Source: Pleurostoma richardsiae
Taxonomy: Eukaryota > Ascomycota > Sordariomycetes > Calosphaeriales > Pleurostomataceae
Assembly (NCBI GenBank): GCA_030052745.1
Contig: JANBVO010000049.1
Location: 1-64,000 of the forward strand
Length of the DNA: 64,000 bases
Reading direction: 5' to 3'
Position numbers and translations under genes: made by a program. Shown in pieces: positions 45,364 to 57,087 of the stretch. The notes below the pieces were generated by a model. It was not told the DNA's origin. It was given only the letters and a program-made list of their open reading frames with translations, and ran no database searches. Position 1 is the first letter of the stretch, and the number at the start of each line of letters is the position of its first letter.

Positions 45364-45823
45364 TGCTGCCCACTGACTGATAAGTGACAAGTGAGAGCGG
45401 CACCGACACCGACACTGCCTTTGTCCCCCGCACTAGGCCCAAACAGGACGGTCAGCCTCTCTGTGGCTCCTCGCGCGCCCTCTCGCTCCCTCCCTTTTAG
45501 TCAGTGCTTGGCCCCGCTTCTCCTCCACCTGCGCCGCCGCCGCCGCAACAGTCACAGGCGCCGCCGTCCCTCCTCTCTCACCCTTCAAGGCGGCAACCCA
45601 TCCACGCAAACCATCCATCTACCATCCATCAACCTTCCCCCTCAAACTTCCGCCAGGCAGCCTCAGGTTAGCAGTGAGCATCTCCAACTGCATCAAATAC
45701 TCTGCCATCACCCCGATTTCGTCTGCTTACAAGTCTCCCCTCTCGACAGCTTGCCCGGTGACACCCATTACCGCAGCACACCGCATCTTATCGATCCCAA
45801 CGTCAACCCACCAGCCCGCCAAG
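45364..45823 (+). promoter_or_regulatory. ATG-free, C/T-rich leader of ATG8
   Basis: No plus-strand ATG occurs between 45363 and the ATG8 start at 45824, in any frame. The stretch is C-rich and purine-poor, as expected for a 5' UTR of a few hundred bases. The exact transcription start is not visible. Confidence 0.55.
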
Positions 45824-46447
45824 ATGCGATCCAAGTTCAAGGACGAGCACCCCTTCGAGAAGCGCAAGGCCGAGGCTGAACGCATCCGCCAGAAGTATGC
45901 GGATCGCATTCCTGTAAGTAGCATCCCGTCGCCATGTTCGACTTCCAGCTTCCCTTTACTCCCTCGTACACTCCGCTGTCCGCTGGAGCCTATCGTGCCT
46001 ATCGGCCCCGCTGGAGCTTCATCACCACTCTAGCGCAACCCAACCTCCTCATGTCGCAATCTTCAGCGCACCTTGACATCGGATGGATTCTGACAAGCTC
46101 GTCTACAGGTGATATGCGAGAAGGTCGAGAAGAGCGACATCGCGACGATTGACAAGAAAAAATATCTTGTCCCTGCGGATCTGACGGTCGGACAATTTGT
46201 CTACGTCATCCGCAAGCGGATCAAGCTGTCGCCCGAGAAGGCCATCTTCATCTTCGTCGACGAGGTCCTGCCGCCCACTGCCGCGCTGATGAGCAGCATC
46301 TACGAGGAGCACAAGGATGAGGACGGGTATGTGGTCCCTTTTTTTCTGCTCGCTACGTGTTCCGGATGAGTGACTAATATGTCGCATAGATTCCTGTACA
46401 TCACGTACTCGGGCGAGAACACCTTCGGTGGTTTCGAGTCTGCCTAA
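45824..46447 (+). CDS. atg8: autophagy ubiquitin-like protein ATG8
   Basis: Three exons, 45824-45913, 46109-46326 and 46390-46447, encode 121 residues. The sequence is canonical fungal ATG8: '[20 protein letters not shown]', '[20 protein letters not shown]', '[20 protein letters not shown]' and '[20 protein letters not shown]'. It ends '[13 protein letters not shown]'. Atg4 should cleave after Gly116 to remove a short tail, exposing the glycine that is conjugated to phosphatidylethanolamine on autophagosomal membranes. Intron positions fall after 'DRIP' and inside the Gly codon of 'DEDGFLYI'. No irregularities. Confidence 0.98.
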
Positions 46448-48364
46448 AGCGCCTGCGCCCTTCCCTCCTGCGATGCTCCCTCTTCTTCATACCTTCAGGC
46501 AAATCCTCGGCGTTTTCGGTTCTGGAATGACTCTTTGATGGAATTGGTCTGGTCTTTTGTGGCCCCTCTGGGGGAGACAGGTCGCTTCGGGGCCGACGCT
46601 GGGGACGTGGAGGAACGGCACTCGGACACCGATCGCTGCGTTGCTGTCGCTTCGCTTGCCTGCTCTCGCGCTTGGCTTCCTAGATTTGACATCACAGAGG
46701 ATATTTCTTGCTATCTCTATGGCCAGAAAATCGCTGCTCGTCGTGCTCGTTGATGTGATATTTTGCCTGCTGGGAGTAGTACTAGACTGCCAACCGACGT
46801 TGTATGTAGTCTAGTCCCGTATCCTTTTCCTGACCCGGGAGACATGTCGTCGGACTGCCCCATAGTTCTCTCTACGCAGGCATGGAGGCGCCAAAGTTGC
46901 TGGGACGGCAGGTGATTGACCGCCTGCAGGAAGTAGCGGTGAGCCCTCGCCCTGAAGCAAATAGATAATTGCGGTCGACGGGAAAATGTAGATCTTGTGG
47001 CGGCCGTGTCAGATTTTCAGTATTTGCTCGCCTGGGCAGCGGCGGGCATATGGCGGTGACTGAAGCGCGTGGACACCGCCTTCAGACGGGAGGCTTGCAT
47101 ACACGAAGAAAACGGAATGACGGCAGCTCGTTAACAGGTGTGAATGTTGGACTTTGTACAGAGTGAGTCGTCGAGGGGAGTTGTACGTTCCTGGGCAGGA
47201 AACGCAGTGTGGCCTGGTCTCTCTGGCCTTGGATGCTTGCCCTGTCAGCCGGCTGAGTAGTATAGACGGAACTCTTGCAAGCATCTGGGACCCCTAGGAC
47301 GCGCGGTGCCTACGATCATCAAGCTCACGCAACGACCTGACCCAACTACTTGCGATAATAGCCGACAACCGGGCAGACAGACACATAGCAGACTCGGAAG
47401 CGAGGGTTTACGTATGCACATTGCCCATGTATCTAAAAGCTTCGACATGATCGCGTTCAGAGAAGGAACCCTTTGCGCCGCCTGTAAGTTATAACAAACA
47501 CACAAAAAAAGCACAACGACCTGGCCGCTCTCAAAATCAACTTTTTGACCCGCAAGCCTGCTCTCACCTATCCCAAGGACGGAAAACGAGGAACACATCG
47601 ACCGGAGACAAACTGGAAATAGACGCGCCCCAGCAATGAAACCAGCCTGTAAGCAAGAGGGGGCTGCCGGGCGAACAAGGGCCAGTTTATATCGTACAAA
47701 CGGCGACGGGTTTGCGCCGCCGGATTAGCTTTCCTGTATGTGGCTTTCCTCCTCTTCCCTCGGTTCCCACATACCGGACGCTTGATCTCTTGTAGTTTAA
47801 CTCCCTCCGCGGCCCGGAAACAGTTCCTCCACGTGGTATCAATAATAAGAAGCCGATAGGTCATGATTGCGCGACCCTGAAAAAATAACAGATACGATAT
47901 GCTGCGTGATGATCAAACAAAAAGTAGAGATGCGCCGACGCCGTATTCAGATCGGGATTTGCTCGACGAGCCCAAAAAGTCGCACCGTGATGAGTCCGTC
48001 GGCACGGCTAACACGCGCTAGGAGGCAACACATTGGGTAGACGCCTCCGGTAATGTCCCTGACCCGGAGTAATCGAGTAGGCCCTGATGGTATGGAAACG
48101 CGGCAGTCTTCGATAGTAGATGCTTTGCCGAACCCCTTTACACCGTAGCCGAAACAGATGTGGAAACTTGTCCAAAAGTCATCCTGTATGATGAAGCCCG
48201 GCGACAAGTAGAGACGTCAGATAGATGGGAAACCCCGGAAACCGCAAGATGCCCACCATGCTTGTAAATGCGACATAACGCCCAAAGAAGCAGATGCGAC
48301 AGCGTCCTTCCGAAGTCGCGAGGACCGTGTGGTGTTAAGGCAGAGATCATGTTTCGTGTAGGTG
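46448..48364. other. convergent intergenic region, no gene seen
   Basis: 1.9 kb between the stop codons of ATG8 (+) and ptaB (-). Three adjacent minus-strand frames (47864-47009) are short and low in protein character. An unannotated non-coding transcript is possible, but nothing in the sequence proves one. Confidence 0.5.
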
Positions 48365-50133
48365 TCATGCGGCTGGGTTTCCCTTGACTCTCTTGGGCAT
48401 TCTTGGCGTCGGCGGTTTGGTCTTACCGTGCTGAACGCCGTTGACCTGCGGGCCGGCGCCACCGCCCGAAGGTGTCGGGGCTGATCCCGGCGTATCCTCT
48501 TCATTCTTGACTGCGCTCGATGGTCGTCTCCTCTTGGTGCCCGCCGGCGAAGTGTTTGCACTAGGCCCGCTGGAGCTTGTACCCTGCTGGCTCTGCTGAA
48601 GCTGCATCCCGGGCGCTTGCATAGTGCCAGGAGCTGGGCTGCCAATGTGAGGAGAACCTGGCAGCTGCATGTTCGCTGTATGAGGGCTCTGGCCCATCTG
48701 GAACTGGCCGAAGCTCGGTGTCCGCGGCCCACCTTGGGGCATGATCTGGCCGTTCATGTTCTGAGCCACGCTGTTGATATGGCTGACATACTGGTCAAGA
48801 GCTTGGTACGGGGCTAAGCCAGGGTGACCATGGCAAAACCCGAACAGGGGTATCATTTGGCCCATGATCTCCGTCATCTGCAAGGTGTATTTAGCGCCGC
48901 AGGACAGGTGCAAGGAGACGGCAAGTTCCTTACCTCTAAAAACTGATGCACGGCTTCGGTGATTCCCACACTTTGTTTCACAGCCGACTGTGGCAGGTCA
49001 AGGTCCGGAGGCGGGTTCGGCGGAGACTTCATAGCCCGCGCTTTGCCCTTTTTGCTCATTTCGGGAGACTGTTTCGAGTCCTGGGAGTTGATCTTGAGCC
49101 ATTCTTTGACCCAGTTGTGCGCAGGCTTCGCCGCATCGATAACCAGGCGCCTTGAGATGTATTCCTCGTGGCCTGTGGTTAGGAATTCGAAAAGCTCAAT
49201 CCTCTGTTCCGCATCGAACTGTGCGCGAAGCGTTCCGGTAGCGACCAGCTAAAGTCATTGTAAGCACAGCCCTGGTCTGGCTGCCATTTCGTGTACTCAC
49301 ATGAGAACCACCCTCAAACCAGTATACCAAGCTCGCCTTCGTATTCTCAATGAAGTGGCAGTCGCCCGGCAACGGCTTGTCCGTCGTCCCCTTATCCATG
49401 ATCAACTGCATGTTCTTCACTCCGCTGTCGAAATGTGTATGGAAATATCGAGGGAGGGCCGGAAAGGTTATCTCGTATTGCTTATCGGTCTGATCCTCTC
49501 CGTCGACGACGTGAATGGCGTGCCTGAAGATCCCGCGAGGCGAAAAGAACCGGTGGACGAAGTCATCCCAGTAAGAGGTGTCATCCTTACCCCTCGAGCC
49601 CTGGGAGGATGGCGAGTCAGTCGTATGTCGTGATTGCAGTGAGAGGGGGTTTGTAGACTCACAGGAAAGCCGCTGAGATGTTCACCAAACTGCATAAGCC
49701 GTAGGAGGCAGTGACCTTTCATGCCTTCTCGTTTCTGAGCTTGCATAATACTGTTCGCAACCTGCTGCTGTGCTGGAATGAGCTGCGCAGGCTGAGGTTG
49801 GCTCTGCTGAGGCGTCTGCGGTGGGGCTTGGGGTTGCTGCTGTGGGTTAGGTTGTGCGGGAGAATGGCCCTGAGGTTGTCCCTGGTTCTGCTGCGCGGGA
49901 TTGCCCTGAGGGCCACCTTGTCCAGGCTGTTGCGGTGTCTGCTGCTGAGGCTGCCCCGGTTGCTGCTGAGGCTGCTGAGGCTGAGGCTGCTGTGATTGCT
50001 GCTGCTGTTGAGCTGCCTGTGCCTGGTGCTGGGCTTGCAGCGCTGCCATTTGCGCTTGGGCTTGCTGGAGGTTCTGGATCTGCTGTGGGTTCATTTGGCC
50101 TGGCTGATTAGGATTCTGGGCCATGTGGTGAGC

Positions 50134-50171
<38 letters not shown>

Positions 50172-50921
50172 TGGCCATGTGTTGCGCCAGCATCGCCTAA
50201 AAATAGATCTGTCAGCCCATTCTACGCCCGCAACCTTACATGCAATGCCAGAGCAGTCTCTGGTACTGGAAGCTCCTTACTTGGGCCTGGGGGTTGTTTG
50301 CCTGCTGTTGTTCTGTCTGAGCATAACGCGCCTGTTGGAAGTGCGGGGGGAGAGCTACCGGACGCATATTCCTCATGGCCTGGAACGACGCAATCTGGCT
50401 CGGGGTCATTTGGCTCATGCCCATCCCCATTGGAACCCCTCCCATATTGCCATACATTCCCGCTTGCTGGGCCATTATCGCCTGCCTCTGCTGCTGCTGC
50501 ATCTGGAACCTCTGCTGTTGCAGTTGCTGCTGTAGTGCTGGATTATTCGCAACTATCGGCCACATTAGCCGGAGCACGAACAGGATGAGTACGTCGCGGG
50601 GTATCTAGACCACTCACAGGCCATCTGATTGATCTGCTGCTGCTGATGGAACAGCTGCGCTTGCTGGGGGTTCAGGTGCTGCATAGCGTGAGCATTTGGA
50701 CCACCGGCACCAGGCGGCATTCCCCCCATGAGGGCAGCTGGATTCACCTGGCCTCCCGGAGCCGAGACACCCATATGCGCAAGGTGCTGCGGGATTCCGC
50801 CCGGCTGCGCGCCGGGCTGGCTCGGGTTGTGGACCATTCCAGGAGCCATGGGGTGGCCCGGAGGCACGCCGGGATGCTGCTGCATGCCGCCATGGTGCGG
50901 CGAAAAGGATGTTGCCATCAT
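48365..50921 (-). CDS. LIM-domain-binding co-regulator, PtaB/Mfg1-like
   Basis: Six exons, 50921-50618, 50552-50281, 50196-49663, 49600-49301, 49248-48934 and 48877-48365, encode 745 residues. The N-terminal half is very Gln/Met/Pro-rich, including an uninterrupted run of about 12 Gln. The central LDB/SEUSS-type domain (about 350-580) contains 'LLRLMQFGEHLSGFPGSRGK', 'YWDDFVHRFFSPRGIFRH', 'YFHTHFDSGVKNMQLIMDKG' and 'AHNWVKEWLKINSQ'. The C-terminus has a basic, nuclear-localisation-like stretch (TKRRRPSS, MPKRVKG). Fungal members (PtaB in Aspergillus, Mfg1 in yeasts) work with Flo8/SomA-type regulators in the nucleus to control adhesion, filamentation and development. I took the first of two adjacent ATGs as start. 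Confidence 0.93.
50135..50169. repeat. CAG/CTG trinucleotide repeat (polyQ in ptaB)
   Basis: About 11-12 near-perfect triplets coding for polyglutamine in exon 3 of the PtaB-like gene. It could vary in length between strains. A shorter CTG tract (42204-42225) encodes polyQ in the SWIM gene. Confidence 0.85.
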
Positions 50922-53659
50922 TTCCGGAGATGTCGTAGATCCACGGCGTGGATATCGACGCGGATCGCTTCGCCCTATCGCATGCGCTTGTCTACCACTC
51001 CACAAGGGAATCCGGCCGATGACAAACGAGGGTATGGCCGGGGTGACTTGAGGGTATCCGCGCGCCTCACTCTGCTCCCCAGGAGCACGGGCTGTAGCAG
51101 AGAATCGGACCGGTACAGTCGCGACGAGGGATAACGATCGTGGTGTTTATATCGGGTCGCGAGAAAGTGGCCGAGAGTTGGCCGATCGTCCGTGCGGGCC
51201 CGGGAGATTTGCGACGAGAGCAATTATGATGCAGGATACGGCGATGGAGGGCGACGGCAACGTGGCGACGAGCAAGGAGAGACAGCAACAGCTGGCGCCG
51301 TGCTGCTGCTGCTGCTACTGCTGCGGTGGTGGCGGCGGATTTGCTGGGAGAGGATGGGGGCCGACTGTCGTCGACGACGTGTCGGGGATGGAGACACACG
51401 GCGAGGAAATGGGACTGACTGGGGGTTGGGGGGCCAAAGTGGCCCAAGTTGCCCGATTGATTTTTGCGCGGGTCGAGGACCTGGGAGGGATCTGGGAGGG
51501 ACCTGGGGCCTGGGACTATCGGGCGGGACGCCAAATGGCTTCCGTCCGCCGCCGCAGCGATCTCCGATTTAATAATTGCTCTTATTTCCCTCCCGCTTTC
51601 AGAAAAGAGCGTAAGATAGCCGTCCTCTTAAGATTGTTCGGGAGAGGAATAGCGAAGATGCACTCTCGACCTGGATTTTTGGAGTGTCGCATAGACAAAC
51701 AATATGTGTGTGGTAAAAGATGTTCGAGGGGTGCCTCGTACGTAAAGTACCGTCCGTCAATCAGCTTTTGCAGAGGTGGGTGGGAGCAGAAGGGGTCTCC
51801 TCCCTCTCTGTATTGGGGTGTTGCAGCTGGCGAGCGACGCAGGGGAGGTGGTGAGCCACGCAGATAGCGAAACACGGCCACCGAATCAGTTGGGAGCCAA
51901 CGTCTAAAGCGCGAACCTTTGTCTGATCTCTGGAGGCTGCGACGACGAGCAGCTGCCTGATAATATACTGCGCAATGAAGTCGCGCTCGCAGAGATGCGA
52001 TTCCAAAAGTGCCGTGAGTTTGGGGGGCAAAGGCAACTTCTTGCGTGAGATGTGGCAGGAGATCCGGTACATGCATTTCGGGCGACCCAGCATGCCAGTA
52101 TCCCACTTAAGATGCGTTAAAACGACAAAAGAAGCAAAAACAATGTCGGAAAATAGTTATTCAACAGCTAGCGACCCGCCCTTTCCCATCATGGGAACCC
52201 GCGCCGTCGGAATTCAAACGAGTTGTGCCGTCCAGCTCCAACGATTTTAAAGTTAACATGCTTTTGCAGCTCAATAGAGGCGCCAGCAGGACAAGTTGGA
52301 AGATGCATAGCCGCTTCCACTATGATCATAGATGCCCGTTTCCTCGCGCGGAGTTGGCCGCGTCTCTCCGTCCGCCGTGCCCGGCTCTTCACCGCTCCCC
52401 GAAGCCTATTGGTTGATTTTTCCTTAACTAGGTAGGTACATTTCTCCTTAAACGTCACGTGCCGCATCACGCAAGCGGTCTGTGACTGCAGAAATTCTGC
52501 GCGAGGATGGATCCCTTCAAATATCTTGCCTGCAACTTGACGAACAGAAAATTTTCTCTTCTTCCCAGACACGCAAACAACCTCGCGAGAGCCACCGCGT
52601 CCTGGTCGACGGTATCTGTGATGCTCTCAGAATGAAGGGAGATGGCTTTCAAGTCGTACCACCTCCTTGCGGCGCAGCTCAGCCGCAGCAACAGCAGCAA
52701 AAGCAGTTGCTGCGCTGGGCTTGCTCTCTCATGTAAGTTTACACCCACCCAGCTACCTCACAATGCGGCTTTACCTTTCTCTCTTCTGCATATCCCATCC
52801 TGCAAAATGATGACAACCAAGAACAAATGTCTTCTTTTCCCAACTGAATCGACCATGAAGAAGTCTAGTCTGTCCGGGACCTTGCTCCTACGGGAAGCAG
52901 TCCTGTTACTTGCCAGTATATTTTACCTGATTTTCACCTTCCAGCATGGGATATGCAGTCCTCCGCGGGAACCAAGCATCTTTTTGCTCTCGGGACTTGC
53001 CTTACTGACAGCGTCTCCCATCAGAGTTATAATCACGTTGCTGCTATTACCCACCATGGGCGGTGCCCGTCTTCGTCTGCTAACCATAGGCCGGGCCGTG
53101 TGCCCAGAATTTTCAAGAGGTCAGTTGAAAATATTTCTCTTATGCTCTCAACTCGCAACACACCAGTCGATTCCCTGATGAAATTTATTCCTTACATTCG
53201 CAGTTTCCACTCTAGTCCCCGCTTAGAGCCTATCTAGGGTGACGGTGAGGGTGAATACTTCCTTGGATGTCTGATTAATCGCTTTTCTGCATACTTCTGT
53301 TATGAGCCAAATACAGTTGAGAATTTCAGCTAACAAACTGGCTTCAGGTTCATCCATCTATGTATGCCACATCACTCTTGGCAAGAAAGGTAGGTCGGTA
53401 TCGAGTAAGCCCTCAAGTTTAGTCTGGCAGAATCTGAATAGAAGCATCTCCGCGTCAAACAAGTACCTGTATACCTTTTTATATCGACCGTGACCCATCA
53501 TGAAGCTCTCCATTCCCTTGCCAATCCATATAACGCCGTTTGTGTAGTCCAGACGCCTGTCCCGTTCTCAGGGGAAACCACCCCTAAGAGGCATGGCCGT
53601 CGTCACAGCTGAAGTACTGTACATAATCATATCACGCACCACCTCACACAAGATGGCCC
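50922..53659. promoter_or_regulatory. ptaB upstream region and 3' flank of the HbrB gene
   Basis: 2.7 kb with no credible gene. It carries a second CTG-type triplet tract near 51301-51325. There is a canonical four-tract G-quadruplex motif at 51483-51500 on the plus strand, extended by further G-runs to about 51537. The plus-strand frame 51178-51867 starts with TTG and looks like chance. A long promoter is plausible for a developmental regulator. Confidence 0.5.
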
Positions 53660-56509
53660 TCAAACAACGCTCACCTCTTCCCTAACGGGCGGCTGTTGTT
53701 CCCCGCCCCTCCTGACCCTCCCACCCACGATGCCTCTCCTGTTCCTTCCCGTCCTGCCCCTGCCGAGCCAGTTCAGCTTCAGCAGCCTGCTCAACTCCTC
53801 GACCATCTTGCTGCCCCCTTCGCTGCTCACCCCTCCGCCACCAATCCCGCGCGGGTCACCCCCGCCGCTGTTACCGCCGCCACCCGCGACGCCCACGCTG
53901 GCCAGCACGCTCATGCACTGCAGCATCCGGCCCACCATCTCGGTGACCTGCTTCGAGTCCTCGACGTTCTGCTCGCGCAGGCTACCCGCCACGCTGTGGC
54001 CGCTGCTGCTCCCCGCGTGGTGCAGGAGCGGCGGTGGGACGCCCCCGGCGCCGGCGCCCTGCAGGCCGGACGACGGCGTGAAGGGGCGCATCAGGCTGCT
54101 GCTGCTGTTGGCGTGGTCGCTGCTGCTGGCGAAGGACACGTTGCTGATGGCGCGGCTGCGGCCCCCGCTGCCGCCGCCGCCGGCGCCGCTGGAGAAGCCG
54201 TCGCCGAGCAGGGTCGTGGATGAGGAGTTGTAGCTGGCGACGGAGGGGTCGAGGGACATGGCGGTGCCGGGCCGCTGCTGCTGGTGCTGCTGGAAGGAGA
54301 AGCTCGACTCGGTGGAGGGCGAGGTGGAGAACTGCTGCGTGAACTGCTGCTGCTGGTCCATCAGGGGCGGGCTGGCCAGGGCCATGCCGGCGAGCATGGG
54401 GAGGAACTCGAGGGACAGGCGGGAGAAGATCTTCTTGAGCGTGTCGTAGCGGGGGAGGATGACGAAGTCGCGATAGGCAGTCAGCACCAGGCGGCGGACG
54501 TCGAGGATGGACGATGCCGGGCTGACTTTGACGCTGCCTGTGGATCCGTTCGACACACCTGAGTCGGCAGACCAGTTTGCCAGCACGCCGCCCCAGAAGT
54601 CTCTCGCCTGCTCCGGCGTCATGAGCGAGCCCGTGCCGGCGAACTCCTGGTCGAGGGGCAAGAACACAGCCTGCATGTACGGCAGGATAGAGGTAAATGT
54701 AAACAACCATAGCTCGACCAGTGCTGGGATCAGTCGGTCTTCAGGCGTCTTACGCAACGTATGGTCGAGGCTAGAGAAGCCCGTAGCTAGAAGCTCTCGT
54801 AGATCCTCGACTATGATATTAGGCGACCGCCTCTGGATGCAAAACTGAATGTGCATAGTAACGACGCGGTTGAGGTCCTCGACCGGCAGGCGTAGATCTT
54901 CGCCCTCAAAGATGACGAGTAGTTTCGCCCTGAGATACGGCCACGCATCGTCTAGGCTCATATTGCTGAGACCGTATTTCCCGGTCTCGACAGCTTCGAG
55001 ATAAGACTGTCCAGGTAGTGACGAGCCCAAGCTGCTAGGCCCGGGCCACTCAGACTGGGCGATCGAGGCAGCCTCGTTGAACTCAGACCTGTCGTCCTTC
55101 TTCTTGTCCCGCAGTGCGCGGCCACCATGCCGGAGGTCTAGACCGCTCATGCTCTTGAACGTTCCGGCGGTTGGGGCTGGGCTCGGGGGCAGGTTGAAGT
55201 TATATAAGCTCGAGGGAGCATTTGGGTCGACCGGTCTGGAGTTGCTGGAAGCAGAGGATAAAGGGAGGTGATAGTCGTCCTTGTCCCTAAGCTTGTGCTT
55301 CTGCCGTGAAAGGAAATGGTGCTTCTTCTCCTTCGCTTCCTTTTCTATCGGAGTATCCAACGCCCGAATGGTAGCCGACGAGGAGTTTGCCATGCTGTAG
55401 AAGGACTGTGATGTCGTATCCAGGCTGGTAGTGCTGAAATTGCCTCGCTGCAGAGCAGACAGCGCCGAGCCAATCTTGCTCGGACTTGGGAGCGGCTTAT
55501 CCTTAGACTCACCCTTTGTGCCTATCTTGCCTGGCCTCGAGAACAGCTTCACCTTGGATGACTTCTCGGCCTTCTTTTCTGGTGGAGGCGGAGGCAGATG
55601 GGGAGGTGCGCTCTGGCTGGGAAGAGAGGGAGATATCTGCGGCGAGCGAGGAAACACCATATTCGCTGCCGTCGTCGCAGCAGCGGTGTGGTTGCCAAGC
55701 AGTCCATTATGGTAGCCCTGGGTTCCGAAGCCACTGTCTCTCGGCGCGCTCGCTTCGGTCAGGCTCAGCATCGGCGGGCTCAACGGGCCACCGCTTCCAC
55801 GCTTGCTGGTTGCCGCAAAGGCGTCGTGCGTCTCGCCGGGCGCCGGGACGGTTTGCGACCGCTGGCGGTTGTGCTGTTGCAGCTGCTGGCCATGCTGCGG
55901 CTGTTGTAGCGGTTGCGGCTGCGGTTTTTGGTGGTGCATAACAGCCGCCTGCGCAGCGATCTGGCTCGCGGAAAGCTCGCGCGGGTGCGAGCCGGGAGAC
56001 GGTTGAGCCATGGGGATCTGCGACAGGTTCGAGGTGGAGGTAGACGGCAGGGTGGGCTCGAAGTGGCCGGCGGTCAGGGAGTGTTTCCGGCTGTGGCCCT
56101 TTGTCGAGACAAAGCTCGCATTCGAGGGCGGCAGGGTCAGTGGAGAGGTGTTCCTCGAGCGATCATGGCTCGCAGCGACGGACCTCGCAGCAGCAGCGGC
56201 GGTCGAGAGCGACGGAGGAGGAGGAGGTGTCGGTCGGGAGAAGTTCTGGAGGCTGCTGGTGCTGGAGTTGGGAAGATTCGTGAAGCTGGCGAATATGGGC
56301 GCTGCTGAAACGAAGGTGTTGCTCTGGGCGTGGTGCCTGGCCTTGGGGACGTTCAGGGTCGGCGGCGCCGAGTTGGTGTCTTCGCTGGACGACGACTCGA
56401 GTCTTCTCACTTTGGGCCGTGTCAAGTCGGTCGTGGACGAAGAGTTGCTATGGGGCAGCGGCGAGAAGCTGCCGGGCGCCCGAGGCGGCGGGGGTCTTGC
56501 TGGCTGCAT
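53660..56509 (-). CDS. HbrB/Bit61-like TORC2 subunit
   Basis: A single frame of 949 residues from ATG 56509. The first 500 residues are Ser/Pro/Gln-rich and disordered, with a basic 'KKAEKSSKVKLFSRPGKIG' patch. The HbrB domain (about 510-720) shows 'AYLRAKLLVIFEGEDLRLPV', 'VEDLNRVVTMHIQFCIQRRS', 'RLIPALVELWLFTFTSILPY', 'MQAVFLPLDQEF' and 'LVLTAYRDFVILPRYDTLKK'. This family includes Aspergillus HbrB (hyperbranching), yeast Bit61/Bit2 and animal PRR5/Protor, peripheral subunits of TOR complex 2 that act in membrane and actin signalling. The C-terminal 230 residues are Gly/Ser-rich low complexity. It has no introns that I can see, which is unusual for the length but consistent with the open frame. 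Confidence 0.92.
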   Translation of the reverse strand: MQPARPPPPRAPGSFSPLPHSNSSSTTDLTRPKVRRLESSSSEDTNSAPPTLNVPKARHHAQSNTFVSAAPIFASFTNLPNSSTSSLQNFSRPTPPPPPSLSTAAAAARSVAASHDRSRNTSPLTLPPSNASFVSTKGHSRKHSLTAGHFEPTLPSTSTSNLSQIPMAQPSPGSHPRELSASQIAAQAAVMHHQKPQPQPLQQPQHGQQLQQHNRQRSQTVPAPGETHDAFAATSKRGSGGPLSPPMLSLTEASAPRDSGFGTQGYHNGLLGNHTAAATTAANMVFPRSPQISPSLPSQSAPPHLPPPPPEKKAEKSSKVKLFSRPGKIGTKGESKDKPLPSPSKIGSALSALQRGNFSTTSLDTTSQSFYSMANSSSATIRALDTPIEKEAKEKKHHFLSRQKHKLRDKDDYHLPLSSASSNSRPVDPNAPSSLYNFNLPPSPAPTAGTFKSMSGLDLRHGGRALRDKKKDDRSEFNEAASIAQSEWPGPSSLGSSLPGQSYLEAVETGKYGLSNMSLDDAWPYLRAKLLVIFEGEDLRLPVEDLNRVVTMHIQFCIQRRSPNIIVEDLRELLATGFSSLDHTLRKTPEDRLIPALVELWLFTFTSILPYMQAVFLPLDQEFAGTGSLMTPEQARDFWGGVLANWSADSGVSNGSTGSVKVSPASSILDVRRLVLTAYRDFVILPRYDTLKKIFSRLSLEFLPMLAGMALASPPLMDQQQQFTQQFSTSPSTESSFSFQQHQQQRPGTAMSLDPSVASYNSSSTTLLGDGFSSGAGGGGSGGRSRAISNVSFASSSDHANSSSSLMRPFTPSSGLQGAGAGGVPPPLLHHAGSSSGHSVAGSLREQNVEDSKQVTEMVGRMLQCMSVLASVGVAGGGGNSGGGDPRGIGGGGVSSEGGSKMVEELSRLLKLNWLGRGRTGRNRRGIVGGRVRRGGEQQPPVREEVSVV

Positions 56510-57087
56510 CGTTCGTTGTCGTGGATTCGTTAGGGGTCTGTTACATCTTGGCTGGGCCCCGGGCGGAGGTGATAACTGATAAGATCAGCGCCCTGTCGGC
56601 GTATTTGTCTGTTTCGTTTTGGCGACGTTGTCCGAGTAGATCGTTGTTTCGGAGCGTTGTCTGGTTTGGTTTGTTGTTTGTTATGCTTTGCGCAGATCTC
56701 AGAGCCAGGCAGGTGAGAGAGAGATCGTGAGGAATACGGATGCGCCGGCTGAGTTTAGGTTTTGTGTGTGAATGTGCGTGAGCCTTGGTTCATCCATCAA
56801 CAGTATCTGTGACGGCGGATTGGAGGAGGCGTTGCAGTCCTAACTCGTTAGCTGCAGATGGCCGCATCCCTAGGCAACTTCACTAGGAGGGGAAATGGGA
56901 AGCTCCTAGAGCGGTCTCACAGCAGCAGATCTACCCCGCCTTGCCCTGCAAAATCGCCTAAAACCGTATTTTCACGGCCGATCGTCACATTCCTCTCCTC
57001 AGCCTTACGTCTGACGCGGTCCTGGTCTCCTCGATATCGCACCTACAGAAAAGGACTATTTGCTATATCTGCAACACGCAAGACACC
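56510..57087. promoter_or_regulatory. divergent promoter between HbrB gene and GON7
   Basis: 578 bp between divergent starts at 56509 and 57088. No gene-like frame. I see no distinctive element. Confidence 0.55.

Noticed and set aside
47009-47864. Three adjacent minus-strand frames between ATG8 and ptaB as a possible spliced gene
   Set aside because: Translations lack any coherent domain, and I found no splice pairs joining them convincingly.
51178-51867. Plus-strand 229-codon frame upstream of ptaB
   Set aside because: Starts with TTG, includes a Cys run made by a CTG triplet tract, and lacks any domain.
52642-53178. Plus-strand frame with hydrophobic stretches
   Set aside because: Hydrophobic runs are irregular, there is no signal peptide or family motif, and no supporting splice structure.
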